A stretch of DNA of 64,000 nt from the NCBI RefSeq assembly GCF_007753095.1, contig NZ_CP036348.1:4092001-4156000 (forward strand). The letters are read 5' to 3'. Below are positions 8,293-18,593 of the stretch, in pieces. A program made the translations under genes and the position numbers. The notes beneath the pieces were generated by a model that was not told the DNA's origin, did no database searches, and saw nothing but the letters and a program-made list of their open reading frames with translations. How positions within the stretch are numbered: position 1 is the stretch's first letter; every line of letters begins with the position of its first letter. The DNA comes from Rosistilla carotiformis. GTDB taxonomy: Bacteria; Planctomycetota; Planctomycetia; Pirellulales; Pirellulaceae.

Positions 8293-11286
8293 ATGTCCCA
8301 CCTCTTCAGAACTGTTCCGTTCGCCGTTGCGCTGTTGCTTGCTCAAACAGGACTCGCCCAACAGGAACCCATTCGCGGCAACAAGCCGCTCTCTCCTCAA
8401 GAATCCGCAGCCCAGTTCGAAATCCATCCCGATGTGCAGATCGAATTGGTCGCTTGTGAACCGCAAGTGGTCGATCCGGTCGCGACCGCCTTCGATGATC
8501 AGGGGCGTTTGTGGGTCGTCGAAATGCGCGACTATCCGCTAGGCCCCGCCGACGGACAGCCGCCGCAATCGCGGATCCAATTGCTTCGCGATCGCGACGG
8601 CGATGGCTTCTATGAACATGCCACCACGTTCGCCAACGAACTGGTTTTCCCCACGGGCGTGCAACCGTGGCGCGGTGGCGTGATTGTCACCTTAGCGGGC
8701 AAAGTGATGTTCATGGCCGACACCGATGGCGACGACGTCTGCGATCTGCAAGAGACTTGGTTCGAAGGTTTCATGCAGGAGAACACTCAACTGCGTGCGA
8801 ACCATCCGGCCCTCATGGTTGACAACAAGATCCATGTGTCCAACGGACTTCGCGGCGGCACGGTCCAAAGCACCGACAAACGTTGGCAACCGGTCAAGGG
8901 AGAACCCGCCGCGTTACCGTTGCAGGGCAAGGACTTTGCCTTCGATGCGCTTGGCGGTACGTTTGTTGGGATGCCTGGTAACGGCCAATTTGGATTCTCC
9001 GAAGATGACTTTGGCAACATCTTCTTGTGCACCAACCGCAACCCATGCATTCACGTAGCGCTCGATGGCGAGATCATTGCCAGCGATCCCTGGTTGACGC
9101 CACGCGATGCGGTTCACGATGCCGTGATCGCTGGTGAAGCGTCGCGTGTCTACTCCTTGGCAGAAGCCTGGACCACATCCAATCTCCACGCAGGCCAATT
9201 CACTGCCGCGTGTGGCGTCCATGTGTTTGGCGGCACCGGATTGCCCGGCGAGATGTTGAACAATGCGTTCACGTGCGAACCAACGGGGTATCTGGTCCAG
9301 CGTCAGGTGATGCGTCCCGACGGGCTGACCTTTGCCGCGAAGCGCGGCCGCGAAGAGGTTGAATTCCTGGCCAGCCACGATGCCTGGTTCCGTCCGGTCA
9401 ACCTGAACTCAGGTCCCGACGGAGCGTTGTATGTCGTCGACATGTATCGCGCGGTCATCGAGCATCCGCAATTTGTCCCGGAAGAATTGAAGAACCGTCC
9501 CGATCAACGCTGGGGAACCGATAAAGGCCGAATTTGGCGCGTGTCCAGCAAAACGAAAACTCCGACCGCGGAAAGCGCAGCGTCGATGAACTGGAACGAT
9601 GCCGATGCGGCTGCCTTGGTCGGCGCGTTGGATCATCCCAATCGTTGGCATCGTAGCACCGCCCAGCGGTTGATCCTGGAACAGATCGCAAGCGATTCGG
9701 CAGCGTTCGTCGCGGGGCTGCAAACCGCGGCAACGACCGCGGAATCGCCCGCCGCTCGCGTCCGTGCGCTGTGGTTGCTCGACGCGATCAGCAAATTGCC
9801 CAGCCAAGACGCCACCGTTGCCGCAGACTTCCAAACACGGTTGGTCGATGTGATCGAAAAGGACAAGGATTTCCGCGTGCGACGCCACGCGGTCGAACTG
9901 TTGTCAGCCGACAATCCCCAACTGCCAACCGCGTTACAAGCTGCGCTGACGACCGACGATCCGGTCCTTCAAGCAGTCGCCTGGCGTCGGTTGGTGCTGA
10001 CGTCCGGCAAACCGATATCCGTTCCTGCGGCGCTGATCCAAGCAGCCTGTTCGGACGACTTGCTGCGTGCCTACTTGATGGTCCCCGCGGTCGGTGGGCA
10101 ATGTGTCCAGACGGCAATGTTGTTGGACCTGTTGCAACCGAAGACTGCTGGCGGAACCCCATCGATCGATACGTTGGCGATCGAGCTGGCCCGACGCGTC
10201 GGTTATTATGGGTCGACACAGGAGATCGGCCAAATTTTGGATCGCGTCAGTGCCGATCAACTGGGGATGCAAATCGTACGTGGTTTGCACGAAGGGGTCG
10301 TCCGCGGCCGACGCAATTGGTCGCAAAGCATCGCCAGCGACGGCGTGGTTCACCCTGGATTTGTCCGCATTCAAACGTTTGCGAAATCGATTGCCGAAGA
10401 TGAGGCCGCATCGGCCAGCGTTCGGACCGATGCGTTGAATATCGTTCGGTTGGATCGCTCCGACGACACGACTCAAATGCTCGTCGCATTGTTCGAATCC
10501 GAAGCGCCAACCGCCGTTCGCAGCTCCGCGATCGACGGACTGGCCGCTGTCGGAGATCCCGAATTCGCCCACCGAATCCTTCGCGATCCGAGCCGCTTCC
10601 CACCGGCGCTGTTGCGCAGCTGTGTCTCCGCCCTGTTGCGAAGGCCTGAATGGACGTCGGCAATGCTCGACGCTTTGGAAACCGGCAAACTGGCTCCCGC
10701 CGCACTGGACCTTTCGCAGACCAATCGTTTGCGCAATCACAGCGATAAGAAGCTGGCAGGCCGAGCCCAAACGTTAATGGCTTCGCTGTCGGCCGATCGG
10801 CAAGCGGTGATCGATCGCTACAGCAAAGCGATGGCCGGCGAAGGCAATTCGAATGCGGGCAAGCTGATCTTCGCCCAACAATGCGCCGCATGTCACGTGA
10901 TGCAAGGCAAGGGACACGCCGTTGGACCCGATATTTCGGACAGCCGCACCAAGACGCCTGAGCAGCTGTTGGTTTCGATTCTGAATCCAGGGGCGGCGAT
11001 CGATGCCAACTACTTCCGCTACACCGTGGTCACCCTGGATGGGCAAGTGCTCGACGGGCTGTTGGTCGAAGAGACGGCCAACGCGATCACGTTGAAACAA
11101 GCCGAAGGGAAGATGACGACGATCGATCGCGAGGATATCGATCAGGCGCGGACGACCAGCGTGTCGCTGATGCCCGAGGGATTTGAACAACAGATCAGCC
11201 CCGAGCAGATGCGCGACCTGATCGCCTACATCAAGAACTGGCGTTACCTTTCGGGCGCGATCCCAGGGGTTGCGACGGGAGATTGA
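8293..11286 (+). CDS. PVC-type beta-propeller / HEAT / cytochrome c protein
   Basis: The protein has 997 residues from the ATG at 8293, which gives a compact signal peptide (LFRTVPFAVALLLAQTGLAQ); upstream codons lack a signal. Residues about 35-420 are the planctomycete membrane-bound-dehydrogenase-like propeller (IELVACEPQVVDPVATAFDD..., RDRDGDGF). Residues about 430-840 are HEAT-type helical repeats. The C-terminus holds one heme c site, C864-A-A-C867-H868, with the ILNPGAAIDANYFRYTVVTLDG segment typical of PVC-type CxxCH proteins. It is probably periplasmic and electron-transferring, perhaps coupled to carbohydrate oxidation; the substrate is unknown. Confidence 0.88.
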   Translation: MSHLFRTVPFAVALLLAQTGLAQQEPIRGNKPLSPQESAAQFEIHPDVQIELVACEPQVVDPVATAFDDQGRLWVVEMRDYPLGPADGQPPQSRIQLLRDRDGDGFYEHATTFANELVFPTGVQPWRGGVIVTLAGKVMFMADTDGDDVCDLQETWFEGFMQENTQLRANHPALMVDNKIHVSNGLRGGTVQSTDKRWQPVKGEPAALPLQGKDFAFDALGGTFVGMPGNGQFGFSEDDFGNIFLCTNRNPCIHVALDGEIIASDPWLTPRDAVHDAVIAGEASRVYSLAEAWTTSNLHAGQFTAACGVHVFGGTGLPGEMLNNAFTCEPTGYLVQRQVMRPDGLTFAAKRGREEVEFLASHDAWFRPVNLNSGPDGALYVVDMYRAVIEHPQFVPEELKNRPDQRWGTDKGRIWRVSSKTKTPTAESAASMNWNDADAAALVGALDHPNRWHRSTAQRLILEQIASDSAAFVAGLQTAATTAESPAARVRALWLLDAISKLPSQDATVAADFQTRLVDVIEKDKDFRVRRHAVELLSADNPQLPTALQAALTTDDPVLQAVAWRRLVLTSGKPISVPAALIQAACSDDLLRAYLMVPAVGGQCVQTAMLLDLLQPKTAGGTPSIDTLAIELARRVGYYGSTQEIGQILDRVSADQLGMQIVRGLHEGVVRGRRNWSQSIASDGVVHPGFVRIQTFAKSIAEDEAASASVRTDALNIVRLDRSDDTTQMLVALFESEAPTAVRSSAIDGLAAVGDPEFAHRILRDPSRFPPALLRSCVSALLRRPEWTSAMLDALETGKLAPAALDLSQTNRLRNHSDKKLAGRAQTLMASLSADRQAVIDRYSKAMAGEGNSNAGKLIFAQQCAACHVMQGKGHAVGPDISDSRTKTPEQLLVSILNPGAAIDANYFRYTVVTLDGQVLDGLLVEETANAITLKQAEGKMTTIDREDIDQARTTSVSLMPEGFEQQISPEQMRDLIAYIKNWRYLSGAIPGVATGD

Positions 11287-11303
11287 TCCCGCGTCGAGGA
11301 CTT

Positions 11304-11789
11304 TCAATTTGCCGCTGGCGGCGAATTGAACTCGCCTTGGTGCAACGCTTTACTCAGCGGCAGTGCCAGCATCCGCCGGCCTGCCTGCGGCACCAGACCG
11401 ATCGCTCGATAGATGTTCATCGCGGCCTGATTGTCGCGATCGACTTCGACACAGAGCCCGCGGAATCCGTTGCGCGTGCAATGCTCTCGAATTTCGTGGA
11501 CTGCCATTCGTCCGAGCCCTCGATTCCGGAACGTCGGCATGACGTAGAGGTCGTCGATACAAGCGATCGAACCACCAAATTCCATCGCAAACCGATACGT
11601 TGTCACCGCATAACCGGCGGTTTGATGGTTGTCGTCGATCCTCCAAACGTCCCCCCAAGACTCGTTGTCAAGCAAGTTGCGGAACGCTGCGGCGGCGGCA
11701 GCGGTGTCGAGCCGAAAGTTCGACTCCGCATAAAACATCTCCATCATCTTGACGAGATTCGGGATGTCTTCCAGGCAGGCGCGTTGCAT
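11304..11789 (-). CDS. GNAT-family N-acetyltransferase
   Basis: This 161-aa protein has the single-domain GNAT fold. IDDLYVMPTFRNRGLGRMAV carries the R/Q-x-x-G-x-G/A acetyl-CoA loop as R-N-R-G-L-G-R, and CVEVDRDNQAAMNIYRAIGL is the C-terminal motif B. An in-frame stop lies three codons upstream of the ATG at 11789, which fixes the start. It is convergent with the cytochrome gene, with only 17 bp between the stops. The acceptor substrate is unknown. Confidence 0.87.
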   Translation of the reverse strand: MQRACLEDIPNLVKMMEMFYAESNFRLDTAAAAAAFRNLLDNESWGDVWRIDDNHQTAGYAVTTYRFAMEFGGSIACIDDLYVMPTFRNRGLGRMAVHEIREHCTRNGFRGLCVEVDRDNQAAMNIYRAIGLVPQAGRRMLALPLSKALHQGEFNSPPAAN

Positions 11790-12054
11790 GAGGACTCAGC
11801 GTGATGTGGAAAGGGAACTGAAGAGGCGACAGGTAACGGAAAGGGGGACCTAAGGCTCCCTTGCGAGAGTTCCTTTGCTTACAATACTTCTCGGTCGGCG
11901 ATCCGTCACCGGTATTGAACGGATTGGACGCGACCGGCCCCCCGTGCCCAGCGTTCGCGTTCGATTCCATTGGATGGCGAGCGGAGCCGACAATCGCGGA
12001 TCGTCTCGAAGATCGATCGCATTAAGTGTTATCCAGCAACAACAAGAGTTTATC

Positions 12055-13470
12055 ATGAAGCAGCGTATCGGATTCCTCGCACTGGCCATCGTGTCGGTCT
12101 TTACTTTTTCCCCGATCAGTGTCGCCGCCGAAACACGGCCAAACATCATCCTATTTGTGACCGACGACCTCAGCCCCGATATGGGTTGCTACGGAAACGA
12201 CGCAGTCAAAACACCGAACCTCGATGCTTTGGCCAGCGACGGCGTCCGGTTTACCAACGCCTTCTGCACCACGGCCAGTTGCAGCGCATCGCGTTCGGTG
12301 ATCTTGACCGGTCTTCACAACCACAAGAATGGACACTACGGACACGAACACGCCTACCACCACTTCACTTCGTTTGCGAAGACGAAAAGCCTGCCGGTCC
12401 GGTTGAACGCGGCGGGCTATCGAACCGGGCGGATCGGCAAATACCATGTCGCGCCCGAATCGGTCTACCATTTCGACGAAGTGCTGACGGGGAACAGCCG
12501 CAATGCTGTCGAGATGGCCAACCGCGTGCAGTCGTTTGTGAAACCAGACGAAAAACCGTTCTTTCTCTACTTCTGCACCTCCGATCCCCATCGTGGCGGC
12601 TCGCGTCCCGATCTGCCGCTGAATCCCAACGCGTTCGGAAACAAACCGAATGGCTATCCTGGCGTCGACGAAGTCCTCTATTCGCCCGACGATGTGATCG
12701 TGCCGCCCTACCTGCCCGACACCCCGATCTGTCGCGCCGAACTGGCTCAGTACTACCAAAGCGTCTCGAGGATCGATCAGGGCATGGGTCGTTTGGCGGA
12801 AGTTTTGAAACAAGCCGGCGTCTGGGAGAACACGATCGTGATCTTCACCAGCGATCACGGGATCGCCTTTCCCGGTGGCAAGACCACGCAATATGAACCG
12901 GGGCTATCGATCCCGATGCTGGTCCGCGACCCGCGGATGCCCGAGCGTGGGACGGTCAATTCCGCAATGATCAGCCTGGTCGACATGACGCCAACGATCC
13001 TCGACATGGCGGGGGTCAAAGCGCCGAAAAAAGAATTCCACGGACGCAGCTTCCTGCCGATCCTCGGCGAACAGGATCCAACCGATTGGGACGTCGTCTA
13101 TGGCTCGCACACGTTCCACGAGATCCAGATGTATTATCCGATGCGAACCGTTCGCCAGCGGCAATACAAGCTGATCTGGAACATCGCCCATCCGCTCCCC
13201 TATCCGTTTGCATCGGATCTATGGGCCGCTCCAACTTGGCAGGCGCAATACGATCAAGGTCCGGACACCATGTATGGCAAGCGAACCGTCGGGCGTTACA
13301 TCCAACGTCCCGAGTTTGAACTGTTCGACCTGCAAGCCGATCCGCATGAGACGAACAATCTGGCCGACGATCCGGAATACGCCGATCGGTTGGCAAAGAT
13401 GCAAGCCGAACTGAAGCAGTTCCAAGAGAAGACGGGCGACCCGTGGATCATGAAGTGGGACTACGAATAA
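12055..13470 (+). CDS. Sulfatase, heparan N-sulfatase (sulfamidase)-like
   Basis: The protein has 471 residues from the ATG at 12055, giving a signal peptide that ends near Ala25 (SPISVAAE). The sulfatase core follows directly: the metal-binding D-D in FVTDDLSPDMGCYG, and C76-S-A-S-R80, where Cys76 would be converted to formylglycine. The second metal site is in FTSDHGIAFPGGKT. C-S-A-S-R followed by LTGLHNHKNGHYG resembles human SGSH and its bacterial relatives, so an N-sulfoglucosamine substrate from sulfated glycans is likely but not proven. Planctomycetes are well known for many sulfatases. The gene stands alone, with no FGE maturase in this window. Confidence 0.9.
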   Translation: MKQRIGFLALAIVSVFTFSPISVAAETRPNIILFVTDDLSPDMGCYGNDAVKTPNLDALASDGVRFTNAFCTTASCSASRSVILTGLHNHKNGHYGHEHAYHHFTSFAKTKSLPVRLNAAGYRTGRIGKYHVAPESVYHFDEVLTGNSRNAVEMANRVQSFVKPDEKPFFLYFCTSDPHRGGSRPDLPLNPNAFGNKPNGYPGVDEVLYSPDDVIVPPYLPDTPICRAELAQYYQSVSRIDQGMGRLAEVLKQAGVWENTIVIFTSDHGIAFPGGKTTQYEPGLSIPMLVRDPRMPERGTVNSAMISLVDMTPTILDMAGVKAPKKEFHGRSFLPILGEQDPTDWDVVYGSHTFHEIQMYYPMRTVRQRQYKLIWNIAHPLPYPFASDLWAAPTWQAQYDQGPDTMYGKRTVGRYIQRPEFELFDLQADPHETNNLADDPEYADRLAKMQAELKQFQEKTGDPWIMKWDYE

Positions 13471-13557
13471 TCCCGGATGGGCGATCGCAAGGGCTGCGAC
13501 CGCAAAACGCGGCGCAGCGGTTCCCTATCGCTCGATCGCCCCGAATCGCAGTCTTGA

Positions 13558-15876
13558 TCAGGAAGCGGCTTGCGCGGCCTGCGATTCTTGCGATTTGATC
13601 CATTCCCGTTCGCTCTTTTGGATCTCGTCATCGTCGGCATACTGATCGTGGAATAGCGAAAAATAGATCAGACAGGCGACGGCGAGACTGGCGGAAATGA
13701 CGATCCAAATGGGTTGATATGACGGGTTGCCATCGGCCCCCTGACGCAAGAAAAACCCAAGCCAGGAATCAAACAGCTCCGGATGGAGCGTGGTCCTGGC
13801 GACCGACAGCGACAGCGCGTTGTTGGTAACGTGCAAGACAATTCCTGGCAAAACGCTGCCGGTTCGCAGCGCGATCCATCCTAACACGCATCCCATCACG
13901 GTCGCGGCGAGGCTTTGCTGGAAGATCGCATGGGAGAATCCGAACATCACTGCGGTCACCAACACGGCGCGTAAACCGCCACGATTTCGAGCGAGTCCGC
14001 CGAAGATGAATCCGCGGAACGTGAACTCTTCGCAGATCGCCGGAACAAACGCCATCATGAAGATCACCGCCCACAGCGGTTGCGCGTTTAACAGCTCCAT
14101 CAGCGGTGCAATCGCCTCTTTCGCCGCTTCGGACATCGGATAGATCTCGCCAATCCAATAGCCCAATTGGCTGTAGGTCGGATGCAGTGTAAAGCCTAAC
14201 AGCAGCGCCGCGGCCATCGCGCCACGCTGTGGAAACCGAATCCGTAAACTGGTCCGAATGCTGGTCGTCAGGACGATCGACATCAACAGCGCTGGAGCCA
14301 AAATCATCCCGATCTGTGGCAGCAGGACGGCGATTGCGAGGTCGTTCCAAGTGTGCGGTTGGGACGCCATCAGCCGTCCGAAAAAGAGCCCCATCAGGAC
14401 GATCACGCCGCACATCAACGCTTGGCCGACGGTTGCAACCGGTTGCCGATCACGCCACAGATGCCGCATCCACATTCCCAAGTCCCATTGCTCGCCATCG
14501 CGGAACAGGACGTCTTCGTTTTCGAATTGCCGCTGTGCCCAACGAACCGCCAACGACAGACACCCAAAGGTGACCATCGCTACGACCGGCAGATGCAACA
14601 AGGCGTCGCTGTACTGCCCTTCGACCAGAGCGCGCACCAAGAGGAACATCCCGGTCACCGGGATCAGGCTGGTCCCCAAGCTGAGCGTTGTCCCAGGCAA
14701 CAACGGCACCAAGACCAACGGCAGTGTGACCATCATCAACGGCATCAGATAATATTGCCCTTCTTTGCTGCTGCGGGCCATCGCAGCGACGGCCAAGGCG
14801 AGCGAACTGAAAAGGGCCGACAGAGGGAAAAGCGCTAACAATAACCACAGCATCGCGCCGATCGGCGGCGAGCCCATCGCCGCGTTCCCTTGGGAAAGCC
14901 CCAGTTGATGAAAGGCAAAGGTCGCTGTCAGTTGCATGCTGACCACATTCAACAGCGACGTCATGATGCTGAACGTCGTCACGGCGGCCAACTTGCCCCA
15001 AACGATCTCGCTGCGAAGCGCCGGGCTACACAACAGCGTCTCGAGCGTTCCCCGTTCCTTTTCGCCGGCGACCAGATCGATCGCCGGATAAAACGCTCCG
15101 GTCATCGCCCAGACAAGCATCACAAACGGTAGCAGCTTGGACCAGAATGCGGCCCGCCGCGTCGATTCCGGCGCAATGTCGCGCGATTCAATCTCGAAAG
15201 GCCGCAGCGCGTTGGCATCGACTCCCTCGCGGATCAATCGTTCTTTGACCCACAAGCTGCGCCAACGATCCAAGACCATTTGCATTCGGTCCCCCGCGAC
15301 GCGCGATTGATCCGATGCCACGCTGTACAGCAGTTCGATCTCCGGTACGTCCGACGATTCCCGGTCGTTGATGGAATGCTCCTCGTCGGTAGCCTCCCCA
15401 TTGGAAGCGACCGCGTCCTTGGTTTCGGGAGCCGGTGCCCCGTCGTCCCCTTGAGTCGTCGCGGCATTGGCTGCAGGGTCGAAACCGCTAGGAATGATCA
15501 CCACCGCATCGAACAACCCGTCACGGATCCACGTCTGGCAGGTGGCATCGATCTGATCGGGAGCCATATCGGCTGGATTGCGCGATTCGATCCGGACGGT
15601 TTCCGGCTGCTTCAACAGCGCGGGGTTCAACTCCTCATCGATCACCAAAGCCGGATCGCCGGGCAGGTTCTCCGAGCCAACGATGCAAATCGATATGGGT
15701 TGCTGCTGTGTGAACTGCGCCATCTGCAGCATCAGCATGCCTACCAAAGGATAGACCAACATGGGCAGGATGGCGATCGTGAAGATCGTACGACGATCGC
15801 GCAGCTGATCCCGCATCTCGCGCAGGTAGATCAGCCGAATCGTGGAGAACCGTGGTGTTTGCGAGTCTTGCTGCAC
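13558..15876 (-). CDS. ABC-2 permease fused to CPBP intramembrane protease
   Basis: This 772-aa membrane protein has two parts. Residues about 10-480 are a NatB/ABC-2 type permease: an N-terminal TM, a large soluble loop, then the G-E-K-E-R-G-T-L-E-T-L-L motif and several TMs. Residues about 500-720 are a CPBP (Abi/CAAX) protease: E616-E617-x-x-x-R621, His649 in FSHAIF and H682-V-T-N-N686 form the three conserved motifs. It follows its ATPase by 2 bp, so the pair is co-translated. NatAB-type exporters move Na+ or small molecules; the role of the attached protease is unknown. This fusion recurs in planctomycetes and related bacteria. Confidence 0.88.
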   Translation of the reverse strand: MQQDSQTPRFSTIRLIYLREMRDQLRDRRTIFTIAILPMLVYPLVGMLMLQMAQFTQQQPISICIVGSENLPGDPALVIDEELNPALLKQPETVRIESRNPADMAPDQIDATCQTWIRDGLFDAVVIIPSGFDPAANAATTQGDDGAPAPETKDAVASNGEATDEEHSINDRESSDVPEIELLYSVASDQSRVAGDRMQMVLDRWRSLWVKERLIREGVDANALRPFEIESRDIAPESTRRAAFWSKLLPFVMLVWAMTGAFYPAIDLVAGEKERGTLETLLCSPALRSEIVWGKLAAVTTFSIMTSLLNVVSMQLTATFAFHQLGLSQGNAAMGSPPIGAMLWLLLALFPLSALFSSLALAVAAMARSSKEGQYYLMPLMMVTLPLVLVPLLPGTTLSLGTSLIPVTGMFLLVRALVEGQYSDALLHLPVVAMVTFGCLSLAVRWAQRQFENEDVLFRDGEQWDLGMWMRHLWRDRQPVATVGQALMCGVIVLMGLFFGRLMASQPHTWNDLAIAVLLPQIGMILAPALLMSIVLTTSIRTSLRIRFPQRGAMAAALLLGFTLHPTYSQLGYWIGEIYPMSEAAKEAIAPLMELLNAQPLWAVIFMMAFVPAICEEFTFRGFIFGGLARNRGGLRAVLVTAVMFGFSHAIFQQSLAATVMGCVLGWIALRTGSVLPGIVLHVTNNALSLSVARTTLHPELFDSWLGFFLRQGADGNPSYQPIWIVISASLAVACLIYFSLFHDQYADDDEIQKSEREWIKSQESQAAQAAS

Positions 15877-15878
15877 CG

Positions 15879-16655
15879 TTATGTCGCTTTCAAATCGTAT
15901 TCAGGGTCGTCGTGCGCCGCTTCGTGTTGACTCAACAAGTCGAAGAAGAGTTCTTCAAAATCGTGCTGGCTGTGCCGATCACGCAATTCGGCCAACGTAC
16001 CGGTATCCAAAATCCGTCCGCGGTGCATGACCGCGATCCGATCGCATAAACGTTCGACCTCACGCATGATGTGCGTCGAAAAGATAAGACATTTCCCCGC
16101 GTCTTTTAAGGAACGAATCACCTGCAGCAGGTTTCTCGCAACGAGAACGTCCAGCCCAAGTGTGGCTTCATCGAAGATTAACACGGGCGGGTCGTGAACC
16201 AAGGCGCGGGCGATCGATACCTTCTGTTTCATACCCGTCGACAGCTTGGCACCGGGAACGTGGCGGAAGTCGTCCATCCGCAATTGGGCGAACAGTTCGA
16301 TCAGGCGCGCATCGAGCACGTCGCGCGGCATGCCATGTAATTGGCCAAAGTACTCGACCATCTCCCATGCGGTCATGCGGTCGTAGACGGCGGTGTTGTT
16401 GCTGACAAAACCGATCCGCCGCCGCACCGCTGCGGGATCGGCGGAGACGTCGTAGCCCTGGATGCGTGCGATACCCGAGGTCGCTTGCAGGACGGTGCTC
16501 AAGATCCGCAACACCGTGGTTTTGCCCGCACCGTTGGGACCCAACAGGCCGAAGATCTCACCGGGACCAACCGAAAAGGAGACCGAATCGACGGCGATGA
16601 ACCTTCCCTTTTGAAGGTCTTCGTACGCTTTGGTGAGCTCGCTGACTTCGATCAT
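15879..16655 (-). CDS. ABC transporter ATP-binding protein (NatA-like)
   Basis: This 258-aa ATPase subunit has a full motif set: Walker [11 protein letters not shown]-loop replaced by [10 protein letters not shown] (Asn in place of the usual Gln), signature L-S-T-G-M-K-Q-K, Walker [13 protein letters not shown], and the switch His in [10 protein letters not shown]. The D-loop reads DEATLGLD rather than the more usual DEPTxGLD. The order and tight linkage with the downstream permease-protease gene (2 bp) point to a two-component NatAB-type exporter. It is transcribed away from the gene at 17075. Confidence 0.9.
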   Translation of the reverse strand: MIEVSELTKAYEDLQKGRFIAVDSVSFSVGPGEIFGLLGPNGAGKTTVLRILSTVLQATSGIARIQGYDVSADPAAVRRRIGFVSNNTAVYDRMTAWEMVEYFGQLHGMPRDVLDARLIELFAQLRMDDFRHVPGAKLSTGMKQKVSIARALVHDPPVLIFDEATLGLDVLVARNLLQVIRSLKDAGKCLIFSTHIMREVERLCDRIAVMHRGRILDTGTLAELRDRHSQHDFEELFFDLLSQHEAAHDDPEYDLKAT

Positions 16656-17074
16656 TGCATTCCAGCACGCCGAGGCGCGTATGAGTCGGAAAAAAGCAGA
16701 CCCCGCTCGATTCTAACCGATCGCGGGGTATCATCGACCAGCCGTTCATCGTTCCCTCTCCGGCCAGTCCGCAATACAAGACCTTAGCTTATCCCCGCTG
16801 GCATGGGCATCCGCGAATTTGGAAACTGCCCTACGCTGGGACAAGAAGTCGATCGCGCTAACAATCAGAATCGGTCTTTCCGAAATTCTCCCCCCAGTCG
16901 TCCCCCTGCGGCACGTGGATCGGATTGAGCGAACAGGAAAAATGGACAACCCGTTCGCGTGACCTAGATTTTCATAGTCTGTGCGTCCGCGCGACAAGCA
17001 AACTCTGCTTGTGCCGCGAGGTGCGAATCCGCATGTTGTTTTCTCACGTCCAACCGTATCGCGTTGGAAAGCCT
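16656..17074. other. Intergenic region between divergent genes
   Basis: This stretch lies between the ABC ATPase (minus) and a small membrane-anchored protein (plus). I see no gene or repeat; an alternative ATG for the plus-strand gene lies at 17033. It should contain two divergent promoters, but no confident -35/-10 pair stands out. Confidence 0.5.
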
Positions 17075-17485
17075 ATGATCCGCTTGCTCGTTCCCTTGGC
17101 AATCCTGATGTCTTCAGCTGGCATTTCGCTACTGATGCTTCGTTATCCGTGGGGCGGATCGTCCGACGTGACTCCGCCAACAAGCGTCGCATCGCAGCTG
17201 GAACAAGCGGTTGCACTGAAAGCGAATCACGTTAGCGAAGCGTTCCCCGCCGCGACGCATCCAATACTGGAAAGTCCCACGTTCGATCCGGTTCCGCCCT
17301 CCGTTGCCCTTCCCACCGCCGAACCGATCGAGTTGACGCAACGGATCCAGAGCGTCCCGCTTTCGCAAGTCCATGATGTCTTCTTTGCGAAAGGGGATGT
17401 TTTCAGCGGTCGATCTGCCAGCCCCACTTCGGCCGCCCCCCGCAACCAAGCGCCGCGGATTCAATCGAACCCATTCGCTCGATAG
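17075..17485 (+). CDS. Small membrane-anchored hypothetical protein
   Basis: This 136-aa protein starts at the ATG at 17075, preceded by GGAAAG at a good distance; an in-frame ATG at 17033 would add 14 residues before the hydrophobic helix. The N-terminus MIRLLVPLAILMSSAGISLL is a signal anchor or uncleaved signal. The rest is Pro/Ser/Ala-rich and largely disordered, with no recognisable domain. The stop is 4 bp from the end of the convergent ldhA. The function is unknown. Confidence 0.5.
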   Translation: MIRLLVPLAILMSSAGISLLMLRYPWGGSSDVTPPTSVASQLEQAVALKANHVSEAFPAATHPILESPTFDPVPPSVALPTAEPIELTQRIQSVPLSQVHDVFFAKGDVFSGRSASPTSAAPRNQAPRIQSNPFAR

Positions 17486-17489
17486 TGCC

Positions 17490-18500
17490 TTAGCCTTGTG
17501 ATTTGGGCGCGTGCAATTGATTCTTGCAACTGCCGGATTGGGCAATATCCGAAATGTTCTGCAACGTCGTCGACGCGATCTGCTGCAACGCTTCCTTCGT
17601 GAAAAAGGCTTGGTGCCCCGTGATCAGGACGTTGGGAAATGTCAGCAGCCGCATGAAGACGTCGTCTTGAATCACTTGCCCTGACAAATTTTCGAAGAAC
17701 AGTTTGTCCTCCTCTTCGTAGACATCGATCCCCAACGAACCCAGCTTCGAACTTTTCAGCGCGTCGATCACCGCTTGCGTTTCGATAATTGCACCGCGAC
17801 TGGTATTGATCAACATCACTCCCGTCTTCATCTTCCCCAGCGCTTTGGAATCGATCATGTGATGCGTTTCAGGGGTCAGCGGGCAGTGCAACGAGATCAC
17901 ATCGGATTGTTCCAACAGCGCATCGAATTCGACATACTGCACCCCTGCAGTGTCCGCCCACTGCGGGTCAGGGAATGGATCAAACGCCAAGACCTGGCAT
18001 CCAAAACCCGACATGATCTTGGCCAACACGCGGCCGATCTCGCCGGTCCCGACAAGCCCAAAGGTCTTGCCGTTGAGGTCGAAGCCCAATAGACCTTCGA
18101 GACTGAAATTGCAGTCGTGAACGCGGTTATACGCTCGGGGAATTTGGCGATTCAGCGCCAGGATCATCGCAACGGCATGTTCGGCTACAGAGTGCGGCGA
18201 ATAGGCCGGAACCCGAACCACGTGGATCCCCAGGGCGTCGGCGGTCTGGATGTCGACATTGTTGAAACCAGCCGAACGGAGTGCGACCACCGATGTGCCA
18301 CCGGCTTGCAAACGCCGTAGCACTTCGGCATCGACGACATCGTTAACGAACACGCAAACCGCGGGAAAACCCTCTGCCAACTGGACCGTTTGGGGTGACA
18401 GGCGGGCTTCGATATACAGGATCTCGTGTTCGCCATCCTGATTGGCTTGGTCAAAAAACTGGCGGTCGTAAGGCTTCGCGGCAAATAACGCGATACGCAC
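17490..18500 (-). CDS. ldhA: Fermentative D-lactate dehydrogenase
   Basis: This 336-aa NAD-dependent enzyme reduces pyruvate to D-lactate. Much of the chain follows E. coli LdhA: AGFNNVDIQTADALGIHVVR, VPAYSPHSVAEHAVAMIL, FSLEGLLGFDLNGKT, the Rossmann G-T-G-E-I-G, SDVISLHCPLTPETHHMID, and TGHQAFFTKEALQQIA. The catalytic Arg (NTSRGA), Glu (DVYEEED) and His (GHQAF) are present. It is cytosolic and about the family's usual length (329 in E. coli). It suggests fermentative or overflow capacity in an otherwise respiratory planctomycete. It is monocistronic, tail-to-tail with the gene at 17075. Confidence 0.93.
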   Translation of the reverse strand: MRIALFAAKPYDRQFFDQANQDGEHEILYIEARLSPQTVQLAEGFPAVCVFVNDVVDAEVLRRLQAGGTSVVALRSAGFNNVDIQTADALGIHVVRVPAYSPHSVAEHAVAMILALNRQIPRAYNRVHDCNFSLEGLLGFDLNGKTFGLVGTGEIGRVLAKIMSGFGCQVLAFDPFPDPQWADTAGVQYVEFDALLEQSDVISLHCPLTPETHHMIDSKALGKMKTGVMLINTSRGAIIETQAVIDALKSSKLGSLGIDVYEEEDKLFFENLSGQVIQDDVFMRLLTFPNVLITGHQAFFTKEALQQIASTTLQNISDIAQSGSCKNQLHAPKSQG

Positions 18501-18593
18501 GGCGGGCTCCTCGAATTGGCGGCGTGTTCTGGAAGGCTTGCACGAACTTAAAAGTATCCACCGTGAGGAACAACCGCTAGATGGTGCGCAATC

